Shown here: piece after piece, positions 1-9,999 of the stretch
How positions within the stretch are numbered: position 1 is the first letter of the stretch
How the letters are laid out: each line of letters begins with the position of its first letter
NCBI GenBank assembly: GCA_028023455.1
Contig: JAQFVV010000020.1
Span: 9,407,092 to 9,471,091, forward strand
From: Epiperipatus broadwayi
Taxonomy: Eukaryota > Onychophora > Udeonychophora > Euonychophora > Peripatidae
DNA: 64,000 nt
Direction of reading: 5' to 3'
Made by a program: the position numbers and the translations under genes
The notes under the pieces: model-generated
Told to the model about the DNA's origin: nothing
What the model saw: the letters and a program-made list of their open reading frames with translations, nothing else
The model's database searches: none

Positions 1-196
1 AAAGTATTGTGCATATGAATTTATTAATTTGATTCAAATATTGAAGTAATAACTATTTGGTGTCTTATTTTTCCATGGTAACAGTTTCATTCACTTCTCA
101 GTTTGCAAATCTTTCGATCCAAAAAAATTATGGGATAACATTTCATTCAACTCTCTATTCATAAAGCTTTATATAAAGTTATGGCCATTAACTTAC

Positions 197-379
197 CGGT
201 AAGTTGATATTTAAATATGTCATTGATCCTCCGCTGTCCAATTCAGTCAGTGGGTAGTCCACAGTAGTTGTTTTTTTAGCTTTACTCCTTCCAAATTTCC
301 GATCAAATTTAGGTAGAGTCAGACGACGATCTAGGTCACTATTCTCCAGAGAAAGTGTCGGCAAACAATAGAGTTCTAC
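197..379 (-). CDS. Possible host-gene internal exon ending at a GTAAGT splice donor
   Basis: On the minus strand a 61-codon open frame runs from just after a TGA (380-382) to 197. It is followed by the donor consensus ACCG|GTAAGT (exon end 197, intron GT at 196-195); unspliced, the frame would stop two codons later. The peptide is balanced and hydrophilic, unlike the Phe/Ile/Lys-rich noise of nearby AT-rich frames, and includes LDRRLTLPKFDRKFGR and VDYPLTELDSGGSMTYLNI. The basic FDRKFGRSKAKK stretch and following acidic/Ser-rich part look like a cytoplasmic or linker segment. The acceptor is not certain: candidate AGs lie at about 378-385 after a weak pyrimidine tract. I do not recognise the family. 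The next exon would lie beyond the left edge. The donor sits in a 16-bp palindrome (190-205), so a plus-strand donor is formally possible, but only the minus strand has a convincing frame. Confidence 0.5.
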
Positions 380-900
380 TCACTCATGGAGAGCGGTTTC
401 AGTTCATATCTAAGTGGACACATTTTATTAATTTTTTTTATATAAAAAAAATATGACACTTCAAATTGCTCAACACTCTCTGGAACAACAAGACAAAAGA
501 CATTTCAAATCTGTCGGTTCCTTTTATATTTCCAGATTCTTTTTAGAAGTTCTGCATATTCCTTTTTACCTTTTGTTCTATTTTATAAACTTCTACATTA
601 TTCTCCTTTTTTTCTTACAAAGTCTGTTTTCTTGTTATGAATTTTTGCCATTTTTAATTGCTATCAGAAAGTTGTTTCTGATAGCAATCTTTTACCTTTG
701 GAATTTTCTTTCACTATTTGAATCAATTATTCAGTATGCACTTTCCAACATTGAATTTATTTTGGTTAACATATTAAAAAAAAGAAAAATTAAACTTTCA
801 CTGTATGTTTTTCTTAAAACAACATTATATTACCAAAAAAAATTAAAGATCAGGTTCTCTCTTTTCTTATTTAAATGATACACAATATTAAATAGTAATT
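380..900. other. AT-rich stretch without recognised gene; perfect hairpin at 657-688
   Basis: Presumed intronic or intergenic DNA. The 141-codon plus-strand frame at 453-878 is rich in Phe, Leu, Ile and Tyr, has no recognisable motif and looks like a chance frame in AT-rich DNA. Positions 657-670 and 675-688 form a perfect 14-bp inverted repeat around a GTTG loop. Confidence 0.4.
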
Positions 901-901
901 T

Positions 902-927
902 GTACCATATATATATAAATAAATGGT

Positions 928-961
<34 letters not shown>

Positions 962-962
962 A

Positions 963-1014
<52 letters not shown>
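902..1014. repeat. (AT)n microsatellite with palindromic ends, then (AG)n
   Basis: Two AT runs are bounded by GGTACA/TGTACC boxes, making a palindrome over about 924-964, followed by a second AT run and an AG run (about 998-1014). The DNA could extrude as a cruciform. Confidence 0.9.
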
Positions 1015-1740
1015 GGAGAAATCTTCAAACTTTAATGGATAAGCTTTCAATCTTTTCCGCTCTCTAACTCTTCAGTCATCCATATTATTGAAAATCTAAT
1101 GATAGAATGCTCAAAGCATATTGTTGCCATACCCACATTGAATTTTAAGTTACTCTGGACCAACATATGACTGATGCTTTAGCACAAAAGTATATATTGG
1201 AGAATAATTATATCTTTTTCACATGTATAAGGGAATTTGAAGTCTACGTTCAAATCCCATACATAATACAGGTAGTTAAATCTTACAGATGTAGCCAGTA
1301 TTCTACTCATCCCTTTTTGTGTATTTATATGAATATATTAAAGTCCTACATATGACAATTCAGAGTAACCTAAAGCCATGATGACAATATTGGCACCAAC
1401 AAGGGTTTTGAGTATTCAGTCGTCAGATTTTCAATAATATGAATGGCTGAAGAATTGGAGGAGAGTGAAGCCTGTCCATTAAAGTTTGAAGATTTGCTAT
1501 CTTAAAATAAACTGATGCTTGATTATATATATATGGGAGATGATGACCTGAACCAATTGATGAGTTCTTGTTCACCACAAAATATATATATTGGAGATGA
1601 TTTACCTTTTTCACATATATGTGGTCATGTGTATCACTTATATGGGAAGGAGTGGATAGTTGAGGAAGCCTAAAAGTCTATGTTTAAATCACCTCTAATT
1701 ACATCTAAAGTTCAGCATATACATTATAGTTTTGACGATG
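1015..1740. mobile_element. Eroded inverted copies of the hammerhead-bearing repeat family
   Basis: About 1020-1135 is an inverted copy of the upstream half of the family; the same sequence in direct orientation is at about 1400-1500 and 50340-50480. Plus-oriented ribozyme halves follow at about 1150-1215 and 1548-1612. Both ribozymes are damaged. In the 1548-1612 copy the first C of CUGAUGA is T and the GAAA box is altered. In the 1150-1215 copy the core is rearranged. The downstream block with a conserved GTGTATCA.TGATATG-like segment is recognisable at 1620-1660. The family is described at 14655-15310. Confidence 0.65.
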
Positions 1741-2502
1741 ATGTGGAAACTGTTATATAGACGTATTTTAAACAGCCTAAACAAGATTTTAATATAATCA
1801 TGAAAACATTTAAAGCTAGAATTGATTTAAAAGATAAAAGTTCAAATGATAAATTTAAATAAGAATAAATGCTAAGATACATAGATTTGTGAAATGTGAA
1901 AATAAAATAAATTATGATTTCTAAATAAAATTCAAAAAAGAAATGGAGAATGAAGTATATAAATGAAGGTGAAGCAGGAATTGAATTATATTTTTACAAG
2001 AATAAAATGTACTCTGAAAATTTAAGACTGGAAAAAATGATTAATTTTTTAAGATGTAAAATGTATGTTAATACAAAACTGGAAAGACAATGTTATTAAT
2101 GAAATATTAGTAATAGCAGATATCCCAAATCTTTATAAATAATCGACTGAATGTAAGGATACTCTGTGAAATTTTAAAGATAAAGTCAATCAATATGTCT
2201 TTAAATTTCCTGGATATAATAGTATAAAGTTTATTGTAAAAGCATATCTTCATTAAATTAGACATGTGGAATAAATAAATAATACAACACTTCCTGGATT
2301 TTGTGAGAGAGACAGACCCCATTTATGTTACAAAAATTATTTTTAAAGATACTCTAAAAACTGCAATATTTATTGCTTTTATTGGAAAGATATGAATGGC
2401 TGTAGAATAAAATTGAGAGTCTACAATTAGGTAAACTATTAAAGACAACTCCACAAATAATAAAATTAGTATGATAATGAACTAATATGTTTTGTATATC
2501 AT
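1741..2502. other. AT-rich DNA with no recognised feature
   Basis: No frame with protein-like composition, no tRNA-like boxes and no clear inverted repeats were seen. The minus-strand frames at 2107-2322 and 2354-2554 are short and the second overlaps an RTE 3' end in the wrong sense. Confidence 0.4.
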
Positions 2503-2930
2503 AATGATCAACCATTATCAATACACTGCAGGATGAATATCTCCCCAAGTTCAATCCATCTTTCTCAGATCTTTAGCTTTTCTTCTCCACATCACCCTGC
2601 ACACTTTCTTACTTCATCCATCCACCTCACATGTGGTCTCTTTTTGGGTCCTTTACTATCTCTTGGAATCCAGTTTAAGATTTCAATTATCCATCTATTA
2701 TCATCTCTCTAGCAATATGTCCAGCACAACTCCACTTCAGTCTTTTAATTTTTTCAATGACGTCAGTAACACCTGTTTGTTCTTTTACCTATATATTGTG
2801 TTTTTGATCTCATGTTATACCCAACATGCATCTCTTCATATTTCTTTGAGTGGTCTGAAGTCTCTATATTGCTCTTCTATTAAGTGTCCAAGTTTCCAAT
2901 CCATAACACATTCATTAAAAACCTTTCTTT
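2503..2930 (-). pseudogene. 3' end of an RTE-type retrotransposon, degenerate
   Basis: Read on the minus strand this matches the last 140 or so codons and 3' end of the intact element at 41233-44525: the segment from the SETWTLN region through GHIA, RRPHVRW and the terminal ILQWIDNG, then the GATAATGGTTGAT tail at about 2505-2520. Many substitutions and frame breaks are visible. It is 5'-truncated, as usual for LINE copies made by target-primed reverse transcription. Confidence 0.8.
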
Positions 2931-3255
2931 ATATATATATTCATGTTGCATAGACTGGCTTATATAATTATCACAAAATTCAATGTTTGATTTCTTATAT
3001 TTGAAATGGTCATACATATTTTACGACTGTCTGTTACTATAATTGATGGATCCAATAAATTTAATGAAAACTGATCAAGTGTGTAAAATGTTAAATTTGT
3101 AGTCTTTCACTTAATAAAATGCTTACTGGAAAATACATAAAAAATGATACCTATAATGTATAATGGAATAAATAAAAAAAGTAAGCATGCATGATATTAA
3201 AATGTCATATTTGAAATTGAAAATATGTATAAAAATTTTGATTAATCTTTATTTT

Positions 3256-3353
3256 TTTTATGTGTCATAGCATCGGCCAGGAAGCGAACCCGCTAACCCG
3301 GTTCAACTGCTTGTAAGGCAGCTGTGTTGACCACTCGACCACCAATGCTTGAC
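3256..3353 (-). mobile_element. tRNA-derived SINE with poly-A tail and 11-bp target duplication
   Basis: On the minus strand a cloverleaf-like unit occupies 3349-3269. It has acceptor arms AGCATTG/CGATGCT, a D-arm beginning GGTCGAGTGG, an anticodon stem-loop GCTGC-CTTACAA-GCAGT (anticodon TAC), a long variable arm of about 12-13 nt and a T-arm with loop TTCGCTT. It is followed by TATGACACAT and a poly-A tract. Flanking copies of ATCTTTATTTT (plus strand, 3245-3255 and 3354-3364) look like the target-site duplication. Sister copies are at 30739-30834 and 34067-34161. Confidence 0.8.
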
Positions 3354-3364
3354 ATCTTTATTTT

Positions 3365-5179
3365 GTTAATACTGTATTTACTTAAAATTGCATTTGTATA
3401 GTCGTTTTCTTGTTGTCCAAAATAAACACTTCAATAAGTACAATAAAAAATAAAATAATGTTTAAATGATCTACTGGAAGGTAAAACCTTTTTAAAAAAA
3501 AAAACAAAAGAAGACAACATGACTAACCAGGTTTACCAACTTTTTAAGGAGTGAGAGTTTTAACAGTTTTCCATCCATGTTTTACTTTCTAGCTAAGAAA
3601 TTTCAGATTTATTGATCAACAATTGGAATGAATGGATTATGACTATCTAAATTGTAAATGGAGTTTTTCAACCATTATGAGTCTTAATTCACACTCAGAT
3701 CAATGCTAGAAGCTCCTTCAAGCCATGATATTTTTGTCAATGTGTAATAACTGAAAAAAGTCCATCAGGTTAATCAATAGAACTATGGTATATTATTGTG
3801 AATGTAAAAAGTGAGAAATTGAATTTAAAATTAAGCATTATCCCATGGTGAGAAACAAAAATGTTTAAAAATTAGTAATTAAATACATTTAAAAATTGAA
3901 GAAAGTGCATAAATAATAAAATTAAATTAGTTATTTTGCAAATGTTGAATTGAACATAAAGTTCATCTGAGAGCACATGGACTGTATATAATTTAATGAC
4001 TGGATATACGAACCATAAAGTTAAACTGAATGATTGGATAAAAAGAGGTGAAATACAAACATTTGTTTTAATCTTTCTGTAGAAGATAAATCAAGTCTCA
4101 AAATATATGCTTAATTTTTCATATTTTTAAACCTTCAGTTTGAAATTTTTATAATAAAATTAAATCATTTTTTATTATTATTTAAAATGTTTTTTAAAAA
4201 TAAGGAAAAAAAAATCATTAATATTTTTAGAGTACAAAAAATATAATATATATTGATAAAAAATATCCCTGAATTTATATTAATGCCAAGAGCATAATAA
4301 AAAATTTTCTGATTTACACATAGAATTTTTAATGCTTTAAAAAAATCCATAATTATAAAAAATACATATTTTATATTTATTAGTAAAATTATCATTGAAT
4401 AAATGAAAATATATTTGAAATGGATAAATAGTTTTGAAAATAAATAAAAACTTATCATTCTTCTTTATGAATACAATGCTAAAAAGGTGCAAAGAACAAT
4501 GCATTTAAGAAATATTCTTATGCCTTGATTATATCTACAATCAAGGAACAAGAAAAAACTCAATATATATTCATTCATGGTAAAAATAAATCATTAAATA
4601 GAATAGATCAATATCAGACAATTGACTGATATAAAATAACAATACTCTGGGGTTGGGGCAATATAAACAAAATATGGCAGACAGTGCCATTCCATTCATG
4701 GATCAAAAAGAATTTGGGAAGAGTTAAATATTGTGGATAAAAAACATATTTTAGCTTACATTAATTCATTGAAATATGTCCAAATTGTGTGTGATGTGTG
4801 AAAGAGTCTATGATGAAAGCAAAAAATCAAAGACTACCAAAAAGATTTAAGAATCATTGGTAGATTAAAACTCCAAAGAAAATATGTTATTGGTTTAAAA
4901 AGAATCTCTTAACATGATGTTTAAACAAATGGAGTAATTTGATAATATTTTGAATAGTGATATAAAAATTTCTAAAACAGAGATGCATGCACAACTAAGT
5001 TGCTGCAATTTATGGATAAAGTGTAGGACATATAGTGTAATCTATTGAGAAAATGCTTCATAATACAGCAAAAGCACATATCTTGTCATGTTCATAATCT
5101 AATTTAAACCATGGCTTGGTGAAACTTTTCATTTTTCATCACTTGCTCAACTCAGATAATTATATAATGGTTAATCATT
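3365..5179. other. AT-rich DNA with no recognised gene or repeat family
   Basis: Poly-A and poly-T runs and short chance frames only; the 97-codon minus frame at 4165-4458 is Ile/Phe/Lys/Asn-rich and not protein-like. A slightly GC-richer patch at 4640-4740 showed no open frame or tRNA box that I could defend. Confidence 0.4.
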
Positions 5180-5352
5180 CATCATCATCATCAACCATTA
5201 TCAATCCACTGCAGGATGAAGGTCTCTCCAAGTTCAATCCATCTTTTCCTATCTTTAGCTTCTCTTCTCCACATCACCCCTGCACACTTTCTTATTTCAT
5301 CCATCCATCTCACATGTGGTCTCTTTCTGGGTCTTTTACAATCTCTTGGAAT
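5180..5352 (-). pseudogene. Short 5'-truncated RTE 3' end with (ATC)n tail
   Basis: The minus strand encodes the last residues of the RTE protein (KRPRKRPHVRWMDEIRKC through FILQWIDNG), nearly identical to the copy at 41257-44211. After the stop comes the microsatellite tail, seen on the plus strand as ATCATCATCATCAACC at 5180-5195. The sequence similarity to the intact element suggests a fairly young truncated insertion. The 5' end stops at about 5352 in the PRDCK segment. Confidence 0.85.
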
Positions 5353-6122
5353 TTTTTTGCTAGAGAATAAAATATAGAAAAATTCCTCATTGCTCAACAA
5401 TTGGAAAGCCTGATTAGTAATGTCCTTTTCAGTATCATTATTGATGAGATTATTGAAAACACTTTTAACCAAAAGTAGAATATTTAAAATGTATTTTATT
5501 ATACTTTTTCTTATTTTTTATAACAATTATCTCATTCTCTGCAATGCATTCTTTTATATTGTATAAATTACGCTAAGATGATGAAAAGTAATGGTAAACT
5601 GCAATCAGTAATTATCAATTAATAGCTCCCTATTGCCTAATTATTATTCTTATCCCAGATGTAGAATATACACATCTTGTTCTCCAAATGTGTGACCAGT
5701 AACTTATTAAGAGATGATGTTAAGAATAATTTTTCTGCTTTAGATATTTGAGAATGTTGATCAATGTTGCTGTTGCCACATGGCAGAGATCACTCATAAA
5801 GATATTGTTAGTGTCTGGTTTACATGTTGAAATGATGAAGCTATTGAACATCCAAGTTATGCTTATTATTATAAGTTTTAATCAGGAGAAGTAAACATTT
5901 CCAGGTTTTAATTAAACTTTGAATTTTTCTTTCTAATTCATTGCCAAACCAATTAACACTTTAGTAAAATAATATCTAACTATTCTTGGCTAAAGATTAA
6001 AACAAGAATGGAAATCGATTAAGCCATCAACTATTGATTAGCTCGAGGTTGCCTTATTCATTAAACAATTTAAGTAGTTTCTAGGATGTATACAAAAATA
6101 GGATTAACAAAAAAAAATATAC
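5353..6122. other. AT-rich DNA, no recognised feature
   Basis: No long frame, tRNA-like unit or inverted repeat found between the RTE fragment and the foldback element. Confidence 0.4.
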
Positions 6123-6134
6123 AGGAATTGAGAA

Positions 6135-6490
6135 ATAGTTAAGATTTTACTTCATTAACGCTTAAATAAATTAATATATATGTGCTCTGCGCACAGATAA
6201 TGAAGCTATTAATAAATTGTCATGAAATTATTAAAATTTTACCGCCAAGCACTTTGGGACAGTCCCATATTCATGGCGAGTTTTACCGCCAAGCGCTTTC
6301 AGGATAGTCTACAGTCCCTTATTCATGGCGAGTTACTCGCCATGAATATGGGACTGTAGACTATCCTCGCCATGAATATGGGACTGTAGACTGTCCCGAA
6401 AGCGCTTGGTGGTAACATTTTAATAATTTCATGACAATTTATTAATAGCTTCATTATCTGTGGCAGAGCACATATATATTAATTTATTAA
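6135..6490. mobile_element. Hairpin (foldback) element with 11-bp flanking direct repeats
   Basis: Long inverted arms run from about 6163 and 6490 inward. AATTAATATATATGTGCTCTG at the left mirrors the right end, then come CAGATAATGAAGC, AAATTGTCATGAAATTATT and GC-richer ACCGCCAAGC blocks. The centre has several alternating copies of CATATTCATGGCGAG and GACAGTC-like units between about 6250 and 6410. GGAATTGAGAA occurs at 6124-6134 and again at 6491-6501, matching a target-site duplication. About 28 bp at the left (6135-6162) is outside the inverted arm. No coding capacity. Confidence 0.75.
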
Positions 6491-6501
6491 GGAATTGAGA
6501 A

Positions 6502-8204
6502 GGAAAACAAAATTTTGTAATAACGATATTGTATTTTTATCCACAAACAATTCTGAAAAATATAATCTACCATGACTTTGGCACATCCCTTAATGGGTCA
6601 GCTGAGACTCAAACTAAATTCATAGCAGATTTTATTGATTTTAATATAAGAAAATTTGAAATGATGTATTTCTGTTTCTCATAATATATCAAAGCAAAGC
6701 AAAGATTTAAATGTGAGTATTCAAAGATTATGGAAACTTTAATATGATTGTCGATAAACCTGACATATAATGAATTCTCCTGGACTGTTTTACTATAGAG
6801 AGCTTTTGGAGGTACCTTTGCCCTGCAATGGTTTATTCAATAAAGTCTGATTACCTTTTTTTTAAACCTACATATAACATCTAACTTTAAAAATATGCTG
6901 TACGTAGTCCCTGAAAATCGTATAATTTTAAACTTTTATTGCGAAAAGTATTATTATTTTCATATTATAGATAATATAAAATATTGTTTAAATCAACCTA
7001 AAATACTTTGTATAGTTTGAAAGGGGAGGGGTATAATCACTAGTCCTAATGAAATCAATACTACCATCACCACCAACAACAATTTTCAATTAAATTAATA
7101 ATATGCGATCAAGAGGGATTCTCTATTAATCAAAAGCAATAATTTAATTCCCATTAATTTAAATTTTAAATAAACAGATTAATTCAATAAAAGCATAAAA
7201 AATTCTCAGGATACCATATTATTAAGAAATGACAGAAACAAATACTAATTAAAATAAATAAGTGTAAATGGTTGTATCCTGTAGAGGAGAGAAATAAAAT
7301 TTACTTTCTAAAACATCCCGGTGTTTTTACTTACACTATGTAAATTTAATTAAAACTCTGCAAGCATAAAAAGTGAACATGCTTACAAGAATGTTAATCT
7401 CATTATAGGAATTCTTAAAGCTAGAAATACATTAAATCAACACCAAACCGAAGTGAAGTCAATTTTATTGTCAAAGAGATACAATGTTAAAATAAAAGTT
7501 TAAAACATTAAATCAAATGAGTAAAAAAAGGAATAGGTTATATCAGGAACTTATTTGAATATATCTCTACGGAATAATGAGATATAATGTTAAATATTAA
7601 ATTTAATGAAATAATGTTTTAAAAATGCAAATAAAACTTGTAAATTTTCTTTTTTATTTGATTGTCACAACTCTAAAAAAAAAACTTGCAAAGACACAAG
7701 TTGAATGTTAAATTTCAGGGTTGTTTTTTTAAAGCAATAATTTGCTTAAAATACAGTGCTTTTTAAATCTCATTCTTGTTAAAATAGAGAAATCAATAAA
7801 TCTTTCCCTCACTCGCTCTCTCTCTCTCTCTCTCTTTTTAACAAAAAAAAAAAAAAACTTTCAAGTATTAAAATGCACATCATCGTCATTAGGAAGCACT
7901 CATAAACAAGTGTAACCAGTCTAATTCCAGAAGAAGAAAAAGAGAGTAAAAAATTAGAAAATAACAAACAAAGAAAAGATTAGTCAGAATTGTTGTACAT
8001 GTAATTAAAGGATAGAGATGGGATTGCACAAATATCTCATTTTATTACCACAATTAGTAAAACGTGCGATGATCTATGACATAAGAGGCTTATGATGGTC
8101 GCTACACTAACTTAAATAACTGAATACATTAAATAAAATTAATGATGATTAATTACCTTATAAATGTTATTATAAGAAGATATTTTTTTATCTTTTATTC
8201 AATT
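6502..8204. other. AT-rich DNA; (CT)n tract at 7811-7834
   Basis: No gene recognised. A CT dinucleotide run followed by poly-A lies at about 7803-7858. Nothing else stands out. Confidence 0.45.
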
Positions 8205-8345
8205 TTATAGAGATGATAATCTGGACCAACTGATGATCGCTGGTTTAGCATGAAATACATATATTAGTGATTATTTATCTTTTCGACATATATGTATTCA
8301 AGTGTATCAGTGATATGAGATAGAGTGGAGAGGATCATGGCTGTG
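8205..8345 (+). mobile_element. Fragment of the hammerhead-bearing repeat family
   Basis: The segment carries the family signature GATGATAATCTGGACCAA, the ribozyme core, a TTATCTTTTCGACATATATG block and GTGTATCAGTGATATGAGA at about 8294-8312. It ends near a GGATCATG-type motif. It is a single plus-oriented copy without an inverted partner. Confidence 0.7.
8216..8275 (+). ncRNA. Hammerhead ribozyme motif, partly eroded
   Basis: The core boxes CTGATGA (8230-8236) and GAAA (8252-8255) are intact. U16.1 is 8262 and H17 is A at 8263. Stem II (8237-8241 with 8247-8251) keeps three of five pairs, and stem I ACCAA/TTAGT has one mismatch. Stem III is the minimal 2-bp hairpin seen in the other copies. 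Activity is probably weakened. Confidence 0.55.
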
Positions 8346-8984
8346 ATGACTCGATGGTTAATCGTTTTTTCAAATCCTTCTACAAGATAAAAGAAGAGGA
8401 TAAACGAACTTGTCAGCTTTGGCTAATGGACCAAACCTGGAGCCAGATGAGGCTAGAATCCTAATTCATGTGTTTATTAAGCCCAAAACTAGAACTTTCT
8501 CCCATCCACTAAACAAATAATATATTACATCTTTGACTTAAGAATAATCTAACTTTAACTATGAAGATCTTTCATACACCCTATATATTTAATACACAAA
8601 CTTTGTATTAATTGCATACTATACAATTAGCTTACCTATATCAACTTATAAATATTGTTATAGTCCTCGTTACTCCTTGGGTCAGGATAATCATTAATCA
8701 ATGGAATTTTCAAACCTTATACATAGGTTTGAATTACTTTATATTCCTAACTAATTAAGCTCATGACACATTGCCTTAAGGCATTAATATAATTTTTGAT
8801 TTTATTTATAGTTATTTATGTTTCTTTCATACTTGCATTAATTAACCCATCATGAGTTTCTTATACTGCTCTTAAGACTAAATTATTGGTCTAATACAAC
8901 TTTTGATATTTCTTTCTTATTAACAATTTTATCCTATCATTGATTGCTTTTGTATCTACTATAATGTGTAAATAAAATTTGATT

Positions 8985-9095
8985 TTTGAAAGTAGAGTGG
9001 AGAGGAGTAGGTCATGTGAAAGTCTGTGGTCATATACCCTATATATTAAATATATTGATACAGGTATATAATAAGCCTGTATTTTAGTTAGAACA
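8985..9095 (+). mobile_element. Terminal fragment of the hammerhead-bearing repeat
   Basis: Contains the 3' block AGAGTGGAGAGGAGTAGG, TCATGTGAAAGTCTG and ATACCCTATATATT, matching the ends of the copies at 50640-50695 and 8325-8345. The ribozyme is absent. Confidence 0.55.
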
Positions 9096-9600
9096 GTATA
9101 TTATTATTTCAATAAAATAATAACAATGACAAAAATACGCAATTAATGGCGTATAAAGAACTGTCTATTCTAATAGATATTCACAAGAACAGTAAATGAC
9201 AAATATTTAATTTAAATAGAGTATTTAAACTTCAAATAGGTCTTGTACATTTTATAGAAATAAAGACATTTAATATTTCATCATTAAGAAAGCTATGACA
9301 TATTCAAGCACCCATCAGAGTTGAACTTTGACCCAGAGATCTTCATCTTCTCAGTCTCTTACTCTATTATTGTATTAAACTGTATGAGGGCTTTGTAGCT
9401 AATTGTCTATCACATTTTAATAATTCATTGCCCTAAATTTTTATTAAGATAACAAAATTAATAAACAATAATTACAATAAAGTGAAATGTTTGTCCTAAT
9501 GCAACTAGCCAATTTTTTAGATATTAAATTAAATACTAGAAAGGCATACTCATATTATTCCTTCTCAATTGATTTCAGTCTCTCTCTTTCTCTCTTTTAA

Positions 9601-9841
9601 GCCAATAAACATAACATGACCACCTCCTCTTATGCTTCTGTATAACTGTTGTTAAAACAGGCAAAACTCACTATATATATTGCCACACACAGCAAGCTAG
9701 AGTAAGCGATGGATGCCAGAAGGCTTGTGCATAAAATCCCCATCTAGTGCCTACTCATCCAATATCTCCAGACTAGTTTCTGGCTTATGGCCTTCATCAG
9801 TGAGGAGCCTTGGATCTGAGAGCACTGCACCTAGATCTCTT
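9601..9841 (+). mobile_element. Single arm of foldback family 1
   Basis: Shares the family sequence in order: a CATGA-type terminus, TAACTGTTGTTAAAACAGGC, GGATGCCAGAAGGCTTGTGC, CCCATCTAGTGCCTACTCAT, CTAGTTTCTGGCTTATGGCC and GCACTGCACCTAGATCT. Other copies are at 35940, 45318, 47058, 58590 and 59853. No inverted partner here. Confidence 0.7.
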
Positions 9842-9999
9842 TTGTTATTTTAAAAAGTTTCCAATGTAGATAAACCTAATGTACATAAGTAAGTAGAGTA
9901 GAAAGTTTCATCAATATGATTAAAGCTTTTTTATATAACGTGAGTATATTCATCTTTTATGCCATGGTAGAATATATCAAATTCAAATGGTCTTTGTGT

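Noticed and set aside
453-878. 141-codon frame with many hydrophobic residues, at first sight a membrane protein
   Set aside because: Composition (Phe, Leu, Ile, Tyr, Lys) is what T-rich DNA gives by chance, with no motif or splice signals.
3269-3349. A functional tRNA-Val(TAC) gene
   Set aside because: The poly-A tail, target-site duplication, sister copies and odd long variable arm show a SINE or retropseudogene.
6250-6410. The repeated CATGGCGAG units as a satellite array
   Set aside because: Units alternate in orientation within the centre of a foldback element and are few, so they are part of the hairpin and not a tandem satellite.
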